Shown here piece by piece: positions 1-9,678 of a stretch of DNA of 64,000 bases. The DNA is from Candidatus Planktophila lacus (GTDB taxonomy: Bacteria > Actinomycetota > Actinomycetes > Nanopelagicales > Nanopelagicaceae): positions 744,001 through 808,000 of the forward strand of contig NZ_CP016780.1 of the NCBI RefSeq assembly GCF_002288325.1, read 5' to 3'. Position numbers and translations under genes: made by a program. Every line of letters starts with the position of its first letter. Positions within the stretch are counted from its first letter, which is position 1. The notes below the pieces were generated by a model. The model saw only the letters and a program-made list of their open reading frames with translations, had not been told where the DNA came from and made no database searches.

Positions 1-690
1 ATCCAACTCTTCAATGGCATCAATTAGTTCGAAGACCTTGGTGGCGCCTTCTGCATCCAAGGGAATGGACATCGATGGCAAGAATGATGAATCGGCGGAT
101 TCGTAATCAAGGCCTGAGTTCTGCAACGCTGTGCGAACTGCAACCAGATCGCTAGCCTCACAGACAACCTCAAAAGATTCACCTAAATCGTTTACTTCTT
201 CGGCTCCGGCTTCAAGCACAGATTCGAGAATTTTCTCTTCTGTTACCGACTCCGCCTTAGCAATGATGATTACACCTTTGCGATTAAAGAGATAGGAAAC
301 TGATCCAGGATCTGCCATCGAACCACCGTTGCGAGTTACGGCTACGCGAACTTCTGAAGCTGCGCGATTTCGGTTATCTGATAAACATTCAATCATGATC
401 GCAACGCCATTTGGTCCGTAACCTTCGTACATAATTGTCTGCCAGTCAGATCCGCCGGATTCGAGTCCAGCGCCACGCTTTACCGCTCTTTCGATGTTAT
501 CGGCGGGCATCGAGTTTTTCTTTGCCTTTGCGATCGCATCAAAGAGAGTTGGATTGCCATCAACATCTGGCCCACCATTACGTGATGCAACTTCAATAGC
601 CTTAATGAGTTTTGCAAAGTTCTTTGCACGGCGGCTATCGATTACCGCTTTCTTATGCTTTGTCGTTGCCCATTTGGAATGGCCTGACAT
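1..690 (-). CDS. yebC: YebC/PmpR/TACO1-family protein, 3' end beyond the window
   Basis: The reading frame is open from the ATG at 690 ([14 protein letters not shown]..., the family's hallmark N-terminus) to the left edge, giving 230 codons of an expected ~250, so only the C-terminus is missing. Further family motifs are [11 protein letters not shown] and [13 protein letters not shown]. These proteins were long annotated as DNA-binding regulators; bacterial members have more recently been linked to translation of difficult proline-rich stretches. A GAGG Shine-Dalgarno lies just upstream of the start. It follows pdxS-pdxT in the same orientation, the usual actinobacterial order, in which ruvC would be expected next, beyond the window. 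Confidence 0.95.
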   Translation of the reverse strand, partial: MSGHSKWATTKHKKAVIDSRRAKNFAKLIKAIEVASRNGGPDVDGNPTLFDAIAKAKKNSMPADNIERAVKRGAGLESGGSDWQTIMYEGYGPNGVAIMIECLSDNRNRAASEVRVAVTRNGGSMADPGSVSYLFNRKGVIIIAKAESVTEEKILESVLEAGAEEVNDLGESFEVVCEASDLVAVRTALQNSGLDYESADSSFLPSMSIPLDAEGATKVFELIDAIEELD

Positions 691-750
691 GGCGTGACCT
701 CAAACTTTCACTCTCGTTGAGCGGTATCTAAACCGCGTAATTCACTTCGC

Positions 751-1341
751 TTACTTTATCGCGCCTGTACAGACTTGATCAAAGAAGTAGCGATGTACGC
801 GTAAATCTCCAGTTAACTCGGGATGGAATGAGGTTGCCAAGAGCCTTCCTTGTCGAACAGCTACCGCGTGCGATCCCTTCGCAGTTTTCACTGTTGCTAG
901 GACCTCAACCGTTGCGCCGACTTCTTCTACCCAAGGCGCACGAATGAAGACTGCGTGCAGATTGACGCCTTGAAAATCAAGATCGCTTTCAAAGGAATCA
1001 ACTTGGCGACCAAAGGCATTTCTTCGCACGGTCATATCAATGCCACCGAAAGTTTCTTGCCCATCCGATCCATCGATAATTCGATCAGCTAAAAGAATCA
1101 TTCCAGCGCATGATCCATAGACCGGCATACCTGATTTGATTCGATCTCTTATCGGTTGCATCAAGTTAAAGGTACTTGCAAGATGTGCAATCGTTGTTGA
1201 TTCTCCCCCAGGAAGAATGAGCGCATCTACTTCAGCAAGCTCTTCTGGGCGACGGACCGTTAGCGCAGCATGGCCAGCGCTCTTTGCTGCAACTAGGTGC
1301 TCGCGAAAATCACCTTGAAGAGCAAGAACGCCAATCTTCAT
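751..1341 (-). CDS. pdxT: Pyridoxal 5'-phosphate synthase glutaminase subunit PdxT
   Basis: Class I glutaminase that hydrolyses glutamine and channels ammonia to PdxS in the DXP-independent vitamin B6 pathway; cytosolic PdxS12-PdxT12 complex. 196 aa, normal length. The N-terminus [15 protein letters not shown] is diagnostic; LILPGGEST is the oxyanion region, [10 protein letters not shown] carries the nucleophilic cysteine and SFHPEL supplies the catalytic His/Glu near the C-terminus. The start lies 11 nt after the pdxS stop without an evident Shine-Dalgarno, so it is probably translated with pdxS from one transcript. Confidence 0.97.
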   Translation of the reverse strand: MKIGVLALQGDFREHLVAAKSAGHAALTVRRPEELAEVDALILPGGESTTIAHLASTFNLMQPIRDRIKSGMPVYGSCAGMILLADRIIDGSDGQETFGGIDMTVRRNAFGRQVDSFESDLDFQGVNLHAVFIRAPWVEEVGATVEVLATVKTAKGSHAVAVRQGRLLATSFHPELTGDLRVHRYFFDQVCTGAIK

Positions 1342-1352
1342 TTTCTAATTAA

Positions 1353-2240
1353 CTACCAGCCGCGTTCAGCTAAGCGGTGTGGTGCAGGAAGATCAGCAAC
1401 ATTGATTCCAACCATCGCTTCACCAAGACCACGTGAGGCATCGGCAATTACTTTTGCATCCTCGAAGAATGTGGTTGCTTTAACGCAAGCAGCTGCGCGA
1501 GTTGCAGGATCGCCTGACTTGAAGATTCCTGAGCCAATGAATACGCCGTCAGCGCCCATCTGCATCATTAAAGCCGCATCGGCAGGAGTTGCGATACCAC
1601 CAGCAGTAAATAGGACGACAGGAAGTTTTCCGGTCTCAGCTACTTCTTTAACAAGTGCGTAAGGAGCTTGTAACTCTTTTGCGGCAACATAGAGTTCATC
1701 TTCGCGCATGGAAGATAGGCGACGGATTTCTGCCCCGATCTTGCGCATATGCATCATGGCGTTGGAAACATCTCCAGTACCTGCCTCGCCCTTTGAGCGA
1801 ATCATTGCGGCGCCTTCATTAATCCGACGGAGCGCTTCACCTAAGTTTGTTGCTCCGCACACGAAAGGAACTTTGAAATCCCACTTATCAATATGGTTTT
1901 CAAAATCTGCTGGAGTTAAAACTTCTGATTCGTCGATGTAATCAACGCCTAGAGATTCGAGAATGCGAGCTTCGACGAAGTGACCGATACGAGCCTTAGC
2001 CATTACAGGAATTGTTACCGCCGCTTTAATTTTTTCGATCATGTCTGGATCTGACATGCGAGCGACGCCGCCTTGGGCGCGAATATCAGCAGGTACGCGT
2101 TCGAGAGCCATAACGGCACATGCACCTGCATCTTGAGCGATCTTGGCCTGCTCAACGTTGACGACATCCATGATGACGCCGCCCTTAAGCATTTCTGCCA
2201 TACCGCGCTTAACGCGAGCTGTTCCGACTGCCTCTGACAT
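1353..2240 (-). CDS. pdxS: Pyridoxal 5'-phosphate synthase lyase subunit PdxS
   Basis: Forms PLP from ribose 5-phosphate, glyceraldehyde 3-phosphate and ammonia delivered by PdxT. 295 aa, full length for the family. The TIM-barrel protein begins with [20 protein letters not shown], has the lysine-bearing [14 protein letters not shown] segment and the [11 protein letters not shown] and [15 protein letters not shown] motifs that are nearly invariant in PdxS. First gene of the pdxS-pdxT pair. With both subunits present the organism should make its own vitamin B6, in contrast to the B12 import operon further along. Confidence 0.98.
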   Translation of the reverse strand: MSEAVGTARVKRGMAEMLKGGVIMDVVNVEQAKIAQDAGACAVMALERVPADIRAQGGVARMSDPDMIEKIKAAVTIPVMAKARIGHFVEARILESLGVDYIDESEVLTPADFENHIDKWDFKVPFVCGATNLGEALRRINEGAAMIRSKGEAGTGDVSNAMMHMRKIGAEIRRLSSMREDELYVAAKELQAPYALVKEVAETGKLPVVLFTAGGIATPADAALMMQMGADGVFIGSGIFKSGDPATRAAACVKATTFFEDAKVIADASRGLGEAMVGINVADLPAPHRLAERGW

Positions 2241-2287
2241 CGCTAACTCCCTAAGAAATATCTAATTAAATAGTTAAGGGCTTAATA

Positions 2288-3343
2288 CTACTTTGCTGCA
2301 GCAGATGGCGCATCTGCGGGGATTTTCGATGGAATAGGCGTAAATACTGGTTCCTTATCGGTTAACGCGATCCAAATTTGCCCCGGTGCGAAGGGGATCG
2401 TTTCTCCAGAAGTGGTTTTCCAAGCAGTTCCTGATTCAGGCGTTGGACGATCCCATAGCGCGGAAATGTATTTACCGTCGCGAAGAATGTAGCCACTACC
2501 TGACCCGACCGTTGCGGTGAATGGAGTAACGCCTCCGAACTTATCTCCATATTCAGATGGAGTAATTGAAACGATCTGAATTACGAAGGTACTCGCAGCT
2601 AAATGAACGCCACTGGCTGAAATGTTTGGAACACCTTTGTGTGAGAGCAGCCAGCGCTTCTTCAAATTTGACCAGACCGCATCGTATGAATTTGCCGGCC
2701 AAGAAACTTTAGCTGAGGCGATTGCCGTTCCAGTATCGAAGGATTCTGCAAAATTCCATCCAACGTTCTTCGAAATTGCAACAGGAAGTTGCTGTTCCTT
2801 AACTTTTTGCATCAAAGTTTGCGCCTGCAGCATCATCGCCGTCGGTGCGCTACGAAGCGGATCATTTGTATAGATTTCGCGTGACTGGCGCTGTGCTCCT
2901 AAGTTCTCCAGGTTTGCTGCACCAATTACTGGTAATAATTTTTTCTGTGCGCCACTGTAAGCAAATGCCACACGACCAAACTGCTCAAGTATTTCTATAT
3001 CCGAGATACGCGCACTTCTTACAGGTCCTATTACCGTCGGGATAGTTGAGGAGAAGACGGCAGCCAGTCTGGTGAGTCCACCTTCTACTTGCTCTATATA
3101 AACCACATCAGCATCTTCGAGCCCCGCTTGTGGATGCGCCGGCGGAGTGTCATCGATCTTTACCACCAGAATTGGTCCATCGCTTCCGATGCGACCACTC
3201 AATGAGTTAACCGGCTCAGGATCCTTGAAGACGTTTTCAATTTCACCTAATTTCGAGAACTGATCAGGCGAGAAAAAGCCCAAGCCAACAACAAAGATGG
3301 ATGTAACTCCAATTGTCGAGATAGCAAACTTTTTAAAGAACAT
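2288..3343 (-). CDS. DUF3048 domain-containing, membrane-anchored extracytoplasmic protein
   Basis: 351 aa. An N-terminal hydrophobic segment (residues ~8-25) acts as signal anchor; the rest looks exported. The body shows the conserved actinobacterial/firmicute DUF3048 motifs: HPQAGLEDADVVY, EGGLTRLAAVF and GPVRSARISD in the first half, and a DUF3048 C-terminal part with FGGVTPFTATVG. No catalytic function is established for the family. The start overlaps the end of the upstream LemA-like gene by 11 nt, suggesting translational coupling. The C-terminal tail is Pro/Ala-rich. Family assignment is secure, function unknown. Confidence 0.85.
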   Translation of the reverse strand: MFFKKFAISTIGVTSIFVVGLGFFSPDQFSKLGEIENVFKDPEPVNSLSGRIGSDGPILVVKIDDTPPAHPQAGLEDADVVYIEQVEGGLTRLAAVFSSTIPTVIGPVRSARISDIEILEQFGRVAFAYSGAQKKLLPVIGAANLENLGAQRQSREIYTNDPLRSAPTAMMLQAQTLMQKVKEQQLPVAISKNVGWNFAESFDTGTAIASAKVSWPANSYDAVWSNLKKRWLLSHKGVPNISASGVHLAASTFVIQIVSITPSEYGDKFGGVTPFTATVGSGSGYILRDGKYISALWDRPTPESGTAWKTTSGETIPFAPGQIWIALTDKEPVFTPIPSKIPADAPSAAAK

Positions 3344-3836
3344 CGGCTTCGAACTCGTAGGTCACGGGAAGTGGTGCCCGTCCAGCTAAACGAAAAATCC
3401 TGAAGACAGGCTTACGTCGCACCATTTGCGTGCGATTGACAGCATCAACATGTAGAGCGATTGCGACACGAATCTTGTCGGTTAACTCACTTAACTCTCT
3501 TAACAAATCCTTTTCTATTGAGCCACTTACCAAATGCCCATCATGCAACAAAAGACCCAGCGCACCAGATAGTCCGCTTTCAGCCTGCGAACGTGCGCGC
3601 ATTTGCGCATCTCGCGCTTGGTGCGCAGCAGCAGTTAAGAGAAGTGAAGAAGCAGGATCAGCGATCTCGCTCTTGGCAATTTCCAAAGCAACCGCAGCGC
3701 GACGTTGTAGAAGGCCATCAAGATTTGCCCAACTGGTTTCAACGCGATTATGAAGACGATCTAACCTCGTTGCCGAATACGAGAGATACCAAATCGCAAA
3801 GATTATGATGAAGGCAATAAGAAAATACTTTTCCAT
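3333..3836 (-). CDS. LemA-like membrane-anchored coiled-coil protein
   Basis: 167 aa with one N-terminal transmembrane helix (residues ~4-21) followed by YSATRLDRLHNRVETSWANL and LLQRRAAVALEIA, which resemble the LemA-family N-terminal signature (a helical region following a membrane anchor, with LxRR before a long helix). The remainder is helical and ends in a short basic segment with PVTYEFEADVL. The ATG lies immediately next to the pimA stop, so it is part of the minus-strand operon running from the PIM genes into DUF3048. Function unknown; homology to LemA is weak and judged by eye. Confidence 0.6.
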   Translation of the reverse strand: MEKYFLIAFIIIFAIWYLSYSATRLDRLHNRVETSWANLDGLLQRRAAVALEIAKSEIADPASSLLLTAAAHQARDAQMRARSQAESGLSGALGLLLHDGHLVSGSIEKDLLRELSELTDKIRVAIALHVDAVNRTQMVRRKPVFRIFRLAGRAPLPVTYEFEADVL

Positions 3837-5015
3837 TTAACTTCCTTCTCTTCCTAGGAAGCGATTCCAGGCACGATTTTCTGAAGAAAGAGTTACCCCA
3901 GAACTTCCCACAAGAGCCATTTCGTAGATCGAATAAATATCTTCTGCGACGACATCCCAATCAAAGCGTTGTGCATATTCTTTACCTCGCTTGGCAAGTG
4001 CTCTGCGTTTGTCGCCATCGCGCAGCAGATCTATTGCAACGCGCGCCAGATCCTGGGGATCTTCTGACTTAAAGAGCGCACCATATTCTCCATGGCCAAG
4101 AAGTGAATCAAAAGCTGGGATATCGCTGGCAAGTACCGCCGCTCCCCCAGCTAACGCCTCAGCCAGAATTATTCCGAAGGATTCTCCTCCAGTATTTGGC
4201 GCTACATAAATAGCAACAGATGATAGAAAATCCGCTTTCTCTTTCTCAGAGATTCTGCCAAGGAATTCGAAGCGGCTTCGTAATTGAGGATCGATGCTTT
4301 CTATTACCTCTTTACTCTCTCCAGGCCCTGCTACTAATACTCTTACATCAGGCGCAAAACGCGCGATTATTGGCAGCGCTTCAAGTAGTACAGGCAAACC
4401 TTTGCGCGGCTCTTCATAGCGGCCAATAAATCCAATTGTGTTACCGCTCCATTTCTCAACCACTTCGCCGTCGCGATATCGATCAGCATAAATACCGTTT
4501 GGAATCACAACCGCGTCAGTTTCTAGGTGCTCTGTCAGAGTGGAACGAGCGGCTTCACTTACTGCGATTCGCGCCGTTAACTTTTCAATAACCGGCTCAA
4601 GGATTGGTCCGATTGCAAAGATCGCCTTCTGACGTTTTGCGGCGGCATGAAATGTTCCCACCATCGGGCCTTCTGCAGCCCAACAGGCCAATAATGAAAT
4701 CGATGGAATCGCTGGCTCGTGCAGATGTAAGAGATCAAACTTGCCATTGGTTATCCATTGGCGCACTCTGGCAAATGCGATTGGTCCAAAGAGCAGGCGC
4801 GCCACGGCTCCGTTATATGGAATGGCTATAGGTTTTCCCGCACTTGTTACATATTCAGGAGCCTTCTCTTCATCAACAACTGGTGCTAAAACGGATACGT
4901 AATGGCCTTTTGCAATCAGATACTCGGCAAGATCGCGAACATGGCTCTGTACGCCACCCGGTGTATCCCAACCGTATGGACAAACTAATCCGATCCGTAA
5001 TTTTTTCTGGTTCAT
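3837..5015 (-). CDS. pimA: GDP-mannose-dependent phosphatidylinositol alpha-mannosyltransferase (PimA-like)
   Basis: GT4 glycosyltransferase that adds the first mannose to phosphatidyl-myo-inositol at the cytoplasmic face of the membrane. 392 aa. The N-terminus (LRIGLVCPYGWDTPGGVQSH) contains the glycine-rich GGVQ loop of PimA; the C-terminal Rossmann domain has FIGRYEEPRKGLPVLLEA and the donor-site PNTGGESFGIILAEALAGG (E-x7-E). It starts within the acyltransferase stop (4-nt ATGA overlap) and lies in the classic order PI synthase, acyltransferase, pimA. Context and motifs favour PimA over a generic GT4 enzyme. Confidence 0.9.
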   Translation of the reverse strand: MNQKKLRIGLVCPYGWDTPGGVQSHVRDLAEYLIAKGHYVSVLAPVVDEEKAPEYVTSAGKPIAIPYNGAVARLLFGPIAFARVRQWITNGKFDLLHLHEPAIPSISLLACWAAEGPMVGTFHAAAKRQKAIFAIGPILEPVIEKLTARIAVSEAARSTLTEHLETDAVVIPNGIYADRYRDGEVVEKWSGNTIGFIGRYEEPRKGLPVLLEALPIIARFAPDVRVLVAGPGESKEVIESIDPQLRSRFEFLGRISEKEKADFLSSVAIYVAPNTGGESFGIILAEALAGGAAVLASDIPAFDSLLGHGEYGALFKSEDPQDLARVAIDLLRDGDKRRALAKRGKEYAQRFDWDVVAEDIYSIYEMALVGSSGVTLSSENRAWNRFLGREGS

Positions 5016-5902
5016 GCGCTTCGCTCCTGGAAATCTCCATCAATCCAGATTCGCTGCAACATATGCCAATCTTGTGGTGATGATGCGATTCCTCTTGCAA
5101 AGAGGTCAGCGCAACGCTGAACTACTTGAGAAACTCTTTCTTCTTCACTTCCCGTTGTTGGGATTTCAACTGAAGTGAAAACGATGTGAATTCCAGTAGG
5201 TGTGTAAGAAACATATGCGGTTATTAGTGGGATGCCAGTCCTGATTGCAAGTAGTGCTGGGCCGGCGGGCATGCGTGCAGGATGTCCAAAGAATGAAACA
5301 TCTACGCCGCTCTTAGAAAGATCGCGATCGGCAACAAGGGCGATCAACCGACCTTCACGCGCCCTTTGCAGAAGGGTGACGATTGATCTTGAATCAAGTG
5401 AAAGAACTTCCATCCCGATATTCTGGCGATACTCCAAGAATTTATTGAAGAGCGCTTCCGGCTTTAAACGTTCTGCAACAGTAACAAGTGGGAATCCCAT
5501 TCCGCAGAAGTAAGAGCCTGCATGATCCCAGTTTCCTGCGTGAGGAAGGGAAACAACTACACCAGTTCCGTTCGTCATCGGCGTGGTTAGTAAATCTTCA
5601 CCGTCAACAGTGACTGTTGCAGCAATTCGCTCACGTGACCAATCTGGCGATCTAAATGTGTCACACCAATAACGCATGTAAGAACTCATGGCGCTGCGCA
5701 TCAGCTCGTCCATCTCAGATGAAGAGTAAGTGGGGCAAACTCGTGACAGGTTAGAGCGCAGTCTTTTCACGCTTGTTCCATTTCGCAAAAGTGCGTACTG
5801 ACCGATTTTTTCAAAAGTTTTATATGCGAATTTTTCTGGTAAGGCACGGACGATGCGCCAACCAGCGAAGTACCCACCTGCCACTGCGAAATCAAAATTC
5901 AT
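5012..5902 (-). CDS. Phosphatidylinositol mannoside acyltransferase (LpxL/HtrB superfamily)
   Basis: 296 aa. Predicted to acylate the mannose added by PimA, as the mycobacterial PatA-type enzyme (Rv2611c) does. HtrB-like motifs are visible: VVVSLPHAGNWDHAG contains the catalytic H-x4-D dyad, followed by ALVADRDLSKSGVDVSFFG and ARMPAGPALLA. An amphipathic N-terminal segment would place it at the inner membrane face. It is 4 nt downstream of the PI-synthase gene and overlaps pimA by 4 nt, so the three are almost certainly co-translated. Confidence 0.88.
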   Translation of the reverse strand: MNFDFAVAGGYFAGWRIVRALPEKFAYKTFEKIGQYALLRNGTSVKRLRSNLSRVCPTYSSSEMDELMRSAMSSYMRYWCDTFRSPDWSRERIAATVTVDGEDLLTTPMTNGTGVVVSLPHAGNWDHAGSYFCGMGFPLVTVAERLKPEALFNKFLEYRQNIGMEVLSLDSRSIVTLLQRAREGRLIALVADRDLSKSGVDVSFFGHPARMPAGPALLAIRTGIPLITAYVSYTPTGIHIVFTSVEIPTTGSEEERVSQVVQRCADLFARGIASSPQDWHMLQRIWIDGDFQERSA

Positions 5903-5906
5903 TGCG

Positions 5907-6509
5907 TTACAGCGCTGCCTTCACAATCAAAATTCGTTGGATAACGGTAACCACGGCGAGAACTAGAAGAAGCCAGATGCCGATCGCTAGCGCGAATGGA
6001 ACTCCAAGTCCTTCCAGTCCAATTGCTGTGAGGGAAATTATCAAACGCTCGGTTCGTTCTGCGATTCCGCCAGAACAAGAGATTTGCATGCTCTCGGCCT
6101 TGGCTCTGATGTATGGAACTAGTGAGCCAAAAACTAGCGCACCAATCACAACAGAAGTTAATGAGTCATCGGCATCCACTAAGTAAAGAGTTAAACCAAC
6201 CAAGATAGCCGAATCTGTAAGTCGATCGATTGTTGAATCTAAAAATCCACCCCATGCGCTGGCGCCTTTATGGGAGATTCGCGCCATTGCACCATCAAAA
6301 AGATCGCTCAGTGCAAAGAAAGAGATAACAAGCGTTCCGATAAAGAAGTCGCCCTTGGGATAGAAATAGAGCGCGGAGGTAACCAGGCCAATTGCCCCAA
6401 TGAAGGTCACTGCATTTGGAGTTAAACCAATGGCAAGGGCACCGCGAGCAATCGGATTGATAGCGCGGGTGACTGCGGGTTTTATAGAGGCGCTTAACAT
6501 CAGGTCCAT
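5907..6509 (-). CDS. pgsA: Phosphatidylinositol-phosphate synthase (CDP-alcohol phosphatidyltransferase)
   Basis: Integral membrane enzyme, expected to join CDP-diacylglycerol and inositol 1-phosphate and so make the lipid that PimA mannosylates. About 200 aa with five to six hydrophobic segments. The catalytic CDP-AP signature is at residues ~69-95 (SDLFDGAMAR...GGFLDSTID) with all acidic residues kept; by my count there are nine residues between AR and the G, one more than the canonical eight. An in-frame GTG at 6524 is possible, but ATG 6509 has GGTGAG six bases upstream and gives the usual N-terminus. Substrate is inferred from the neighbouring PIM genes. Confidence 0.88.
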   Translation of the reverse strand: MDLMLSASIKPAVTRAINPIARGALAIGLTPNAVTFIGAIGLVTSALYFYPKGDFFIGTLVISFFALSDLFDGAMARISHKGASAWGGFLDSTIDRLTDSAILVGLTLYLVDADDSLTSVVIGALVFGSLVPYIRAKAESMQISCSGGIAERTERLIISLTAIGLEGLGVPFALAIGIWLLLVLAVVTVIQRILIVKAAL

Positions 6510-6535
6510 CGTAGGCTCACCCACGGATTTTCACC

Positions 6536-6541
6536 TATTCT
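6536..6541 (+). promoter_or_regulatory. -10 element, leaderless start of the EF-G-like gene
   Basis: TATTCT ends 7 nt before the GTG at 6549, so transcription would begin at the start codon. It sits in the short gap shared with the divergent PI-synthase gene. Confidence 0.55.
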
Positions 6542-6548
6542 GACGCCT

Positions 6549-7142
6549 GTGAGTTCAATTAGAGATAGCGCTAATCCGCGTATCCATATATATGGCCACG
6601 TCTCCTCTCAACCAAAAGCGCTAGCCGAACTCTTCGGTGCGGTTCATTCCAATGAACCAATAGCCGAGAGCGAACTAGCAATCTTTGCAATTAATCCCGC
6701 TGCCGGAATTGATCAAGAAACGATTGATCTTTGGACCACTCTCTCTGACTTCCAGTTACCACGTTTAGTTGTTGTAAATGAATTAGAGGGAAGCGATTCA
6801 GATTTCGACGATGCGGTATTACTTGCTAATCGAGTCTTCGATCCTCTAGTAACCCCGTACTTAGTTCTCCATGACGATGCAGGAAATCCATCTGCACTGA
6901 TTGATCTTGAGACGCTCGAAATAATTGATTATTCGCAAAGCCCCATTTCACGTAGAGATAGCGATGCGGAACATAAAGAGCTAGTTGCAGATTTCAGAAG
7001 TGAATATTTAGAAGCGGTAGAAGATGCGGGAGAAAGCGCGTTTGAGGCAGGTTTACTCTTTCCAGCAATTCCAGTTGTGATCAGCAAAGGAATCGGTCTG
7101 GATATTGTGAACGCTTTTATAGCAAGAGCGGTAAGAAGTTAA
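6549..7142 (+). CDS. Degenerate EF-G-like G-domain protein (GTP-binding motifs lost)
   Basis: 197 aa. The order of segments matches the G domain of elongation factor G. Residues 11-28 (RIHIYGHVSSQPKALAEL) align with the EF-G P-loop GHVDSGKTTLAE but the GKT is gone. Residues 41-82 (ELAIFAINPAAGIDQET...PRLVVVNELEG) match the region ending in NKxD, here degraded to NELE. Residues 116-155 match the GVxDL and DxxxxxYLE segments, and 172-190 the PVxxGSAxxxxGVxxLLDA segment. Switch I and II are deleted and domains II-V absent. It cannot bind GTP in the normal way, yet the frame is intact with its own promoter. Probably a reduced EF-G2-like protein with a residual or new role. Confidence 0.65.
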   Translation: MSSIRDSANPRIHIYGHVSSQPKALAELFGAVHSNEPIAESELAIFAINPAAGIDQETIDLWTTLSDFQLPRLVVVNELEGSDSDFDDAVLLANRVFDPLVTPYLVLHDDAGNPSALIDLETLEIIDYSQSPISRRDSDAEHKELVADFRSEYLEAVEDAGESAFEAGLLFPAIPVVISKGIGLDIVNAFIARAVRS

Positions 7143-7682
7143 CTACCAAGCTTGTGCGAGTTCGTCGCGGGTTTGAGATAGAAGAACTGGCAGCACCTTG
7201 GTCTGTCCGATGATCGGCATGAAGTTAACATCGCCAGACCAGCGCGGAACAATATGTTGGTGGATATGTTCTGCAACTCCGGCACCTGATATCGCGCCTT
7301 GATTCATACCAAGATTAAACCCGGCTGGCGCCGAAACCTTACGTAGAGTTTTCATCCCATGCGCACTTAGCTCGAATATTTCGTTACGTTCGTCCTGATT
7401 GAGCTCGGTTAAATCGGCGACATGGCGATATGCGCAGATTAGTAAGTGACCAGCGTTATACGGGTAGAGATTCATAACAACGTAAGCGTTTGTTCCGCGA
7501 GCAACAACTAGGCCTTCTTCATCGCTCATCTTCGGAATTTCGCAGAAGGGGCAAGTAACTTCATTTCCAGCAAGCGGGCGGTTCTCGCCCTTTAAATACT
7601 CCATACGATGCGGCGCCCAAAGTCGTTCCCAACGATCGGGCATTCCTGCCCCGCCTGGAATTACTTGGTCGCCTTCGCGCAT
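7143..7682 (-). CDS. HIT-family nucleotide hydrolase/phosphorylase
   Basis: 179 aa histidine-triad protein. The triad EHIHQHIVPRW (HxHxHxx) near residue 140 provides the nucleotidyl-accepting histidine; CPFCEIP near residue 45 with the downstream histidines may bind zinc, as in the Ap4A phosphorylase-like HIT proteins of actinobacteria (Rv2613c type). Expected substrates are diadenosine polyphosphates, but this is by family only. It is 3 nt downstream of thrS and its stop directly abuts the stop of the convergent EF-G-like gene with no base between. The thrS-HIT-PI synthase order is conserved in actinobacteria. Confidence 0.9.
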   Translation of the reverse strand: MREGDQVIPGGAGMPDRWERLWAPHRMEYLKGENRPLAGNEVTCPFCEIPKMSDEEGLVVARGTNAYVVMNLYPYNAGHLLICAYRHVADLTELNQDERNEIFELSAHGMKTLRKVSAPAGFNLGMNQGAISGAGVAEHIHQHIVPRWSGDVNFMPIIGQTKVLPVLLSQTRDELAQAW

Positions 7683-7685
7683 TAC

Positions 7686-9674
7686 TTAAACCTGTTTACG
7701 TTCTGCAATAGCGGTGCGAATTTCGGCAATGGCATCTGCAACAGCGATTGAGTTCTTCTGTTCACCGTTGCGATAGCGAATCGAAACTTTGCCGGCTTGT
7801 TGATCTTCTTCGCCTGCGATCAACATATAAGGAACTTTCTGCATCTGCGCATTGCGAATCTTCTTCTGCATCCGGTCATCGGAGGCATCTAAATCGATTC
7901 GGATACCCGCTGCTTTAAACTCTTTCACAACCGAAGCAAGGTAATCCGCAAAAGCTTCAGCAACTGGGATGGCGGTTACTTGAACTGGCGCCAACCATGG
8001 CGGGAATGCTCCTGAGTAGTGCTCAGTAAGCACACCAAAGAAACGTTCGATAGAACCAAATAGTGCGCGGTGAATCATCACTGGTCGTTGACGGGTTCCG
8101 TCAGTTGCGGAGTATTCGAGTTCAAAGCGCTGTGGCAACTGAAAATCAACTTGGATCGTCGACATCTGCCAAGTACGTCCAATTGCATCTTTTGCTTGAA
8201 CTGAAATCTTTGGCCCATAAAACGCTGCGCCACCTTCGTCGAGAACGAGTTCTAGATTTTGGGCTACCGCCGCTTTACGTAACGCTTCGGTTGCTTCGGC
8301 CCAGTCGCTATCTTCTCCCACCGATTTTTCAGGGTTACGAGTAGAGAGTTCGAGATAGAAATCTTCTAAGCCGTAATCACGTAACAAATTAAGTACAAAG
8401 GTTAAGAGCGAATCTAGCTCTCCCACCATCTGTTCTTTTGTGCAGTAAATGTGGGCATCATCTTGAGTAAAGCCGCGGGCACGAGTGAGTCCGTGGATTA
8501 CACCTGATTTCTCGTAGCGATAGACAGTTCCGAACTCAAAGAGACGAAGCGGGAGCTCGCGATAGGAACGTCCGCGTGATGCAAAAATCAAATTGTGGAA
8601 AGGGCAGTTCATCGGCTTCATGTAGTACTGCTGTCCAGCACGCTTGATAGTTCCGTCAGCGTGTAGCTCTTCATCCATCACCATCGGTGGATACATACCT
8701 TCTGAGTACCACTGTAAGTGGCCAGACTTTTCAAAGAGCGCAGACTTGGTTAGATGTGGTGAGTAAACGAATTCGTAACCTTCATCTTCATGGCGCTTGC
8801 GTGAATAATCTTCCATAGCGCGACGGACAATGCCGCCTTTGGGATGAAAGACGGCAAGACCTGATCCAATTTCCTCCGGAAACGAGAATAGATCGAGTTC
8901 AGTACCAAGGCGGCGATGATCGCGCTTTTCCGCCTCTGCCAAAAGTTCTAAGTAAGCAGCTAACTCTTCTGGCGATGGCCAAGCAGTTCCGTAGATTCGT
9001 TGCAGCATTGGATTCTTCTCAGAACCGCGCCAATATGCGGCAGCGCTACGCATCAATTTAAATGCTGGAATATGTTTCGTTGAAGGTAGATGCGGACCAC
9101 GACAAAGATCAGACCAAACGGGTTGTCCATCGCGACCTAAATTGTCATAGATGGTGAGCTCTGCTCCCCCAACCTCAACGCTGGCTTCTTCTCCTGCTCC
9201 AGATTTAATTCCAATTAACTCGCATTTATATGGCTCGTTCGCCAACTCTTTAAGAGCATCTGCTTCGTTTGTAACGCGGCGGCGAAAACGTTGGCCTTCT
9301 TTTACGATCTTGCGCATCGCGCTTTCAATCTTCTCTAAATCTTCTGGATTAAACGGACGCTCTGGGTCGAAGTCGTAATAAAAACCATCTGTGATCGGTG
9401 GACCGATTCCGAGGCGAGTCTGCGAAAAGACTTGCTGAACCGCTTGCGCCATTACGTGAGCAGTTGAGTGGCGCAGAACCAATAAACCTTCTGGAGAGGA
9501 AATTGAAACTCCCTCGACAACATCACCGTCTTTGAGATCAGTCCATAGATCTTTGAGTTCGCCATTTATCTTGCAGACGACGATCTCTTTGCTTTCGGCG
9601 AAGAGATGGGTTGGGCGTTGGTCATCTGCAACGCTTACGGCGCGACCATCTACGGTGATCGAGAGCTGGGACAT
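7686..9674 (-). CDS. thrS: Threonine-tRNA ligase
   Basis: 662 aa, normal length for the class IIa enzyme. The order is an N-terminal TGS domain, the SAD editing domain ([12 protein letters not shown] with the HxxxH zinc/editing motif, plus a C-R-G-P-H-L-P segment), the catalytic core with [10 protein letters not shown] carrying the zinc-binding cysteine and [15 protein letters not shown] (motif 2), motif 3 [12 protein letters not shown], and a C-terminal anticodon-binding domain. The start ATG at 9674 is preceded by a perfectly placed -10 hexamer (9681-9686) that overlaps the upstream gene's stop codon, so thrS probably has its own leaderless promoter. Confidence 0.98.
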   Translation of the reverse strand: MSQLSITVDGRAVSVADDQRPTHLFAESKEIVVCKINGELKDLWTDLKDGDVVEGVSISSPEGLLVLRHSTAHVMAQAVQQVFSQTRLGIGPPITDGFYYDFDPERPFNPEDLEKIESAMRKIVKEGQRFRRRVTNEADALKELANEPYKCELIGIKSGAGEEASVEVGGAELTIYDNLGRDGQPVWSDLCRGPHLPSTKHIPAFKLMRSAAAYWRGSEKNPMLQRIYGTAWPSPEELAAYLELLAEAEKRDHRRLGTELDLFSFPEEIGSGLAVFHPKGGIVRRAMEDYSRKRHEDEGYEFVYSPHLTKSALFEKSGHLQWYSEGMYPPMVMDEELHADGTIKRAGQQYYMKPMNCPFHNLIFASRGRSYRELPLRLFEFGTVYRYEKSGVIHGLTRARGFTQDDAHIYCTKEQMVGELDSLLTFVLNLLRDYGLEDFYLELSTRNPEKSVGEDSDWAEATEALRKAAVAQNLELVLDEGGAAFYGPKISVQAKDAIGRTWQMSTIQVDFQLPQRFELEYSATDGTRQRPVMIHRALFGSIERFFGVLTEHYSGAFPPWLAPVQVTAIPVAEAFADYLASVVKEFKAAGIRIDLDASDDRMQKKIRNAQMQKVPYMLIAGEEDQQAGKVSIRYRNGEQKNSIAVADAIAEIRTAIAERKQV

Positions 9675-9678
9675 GTTC

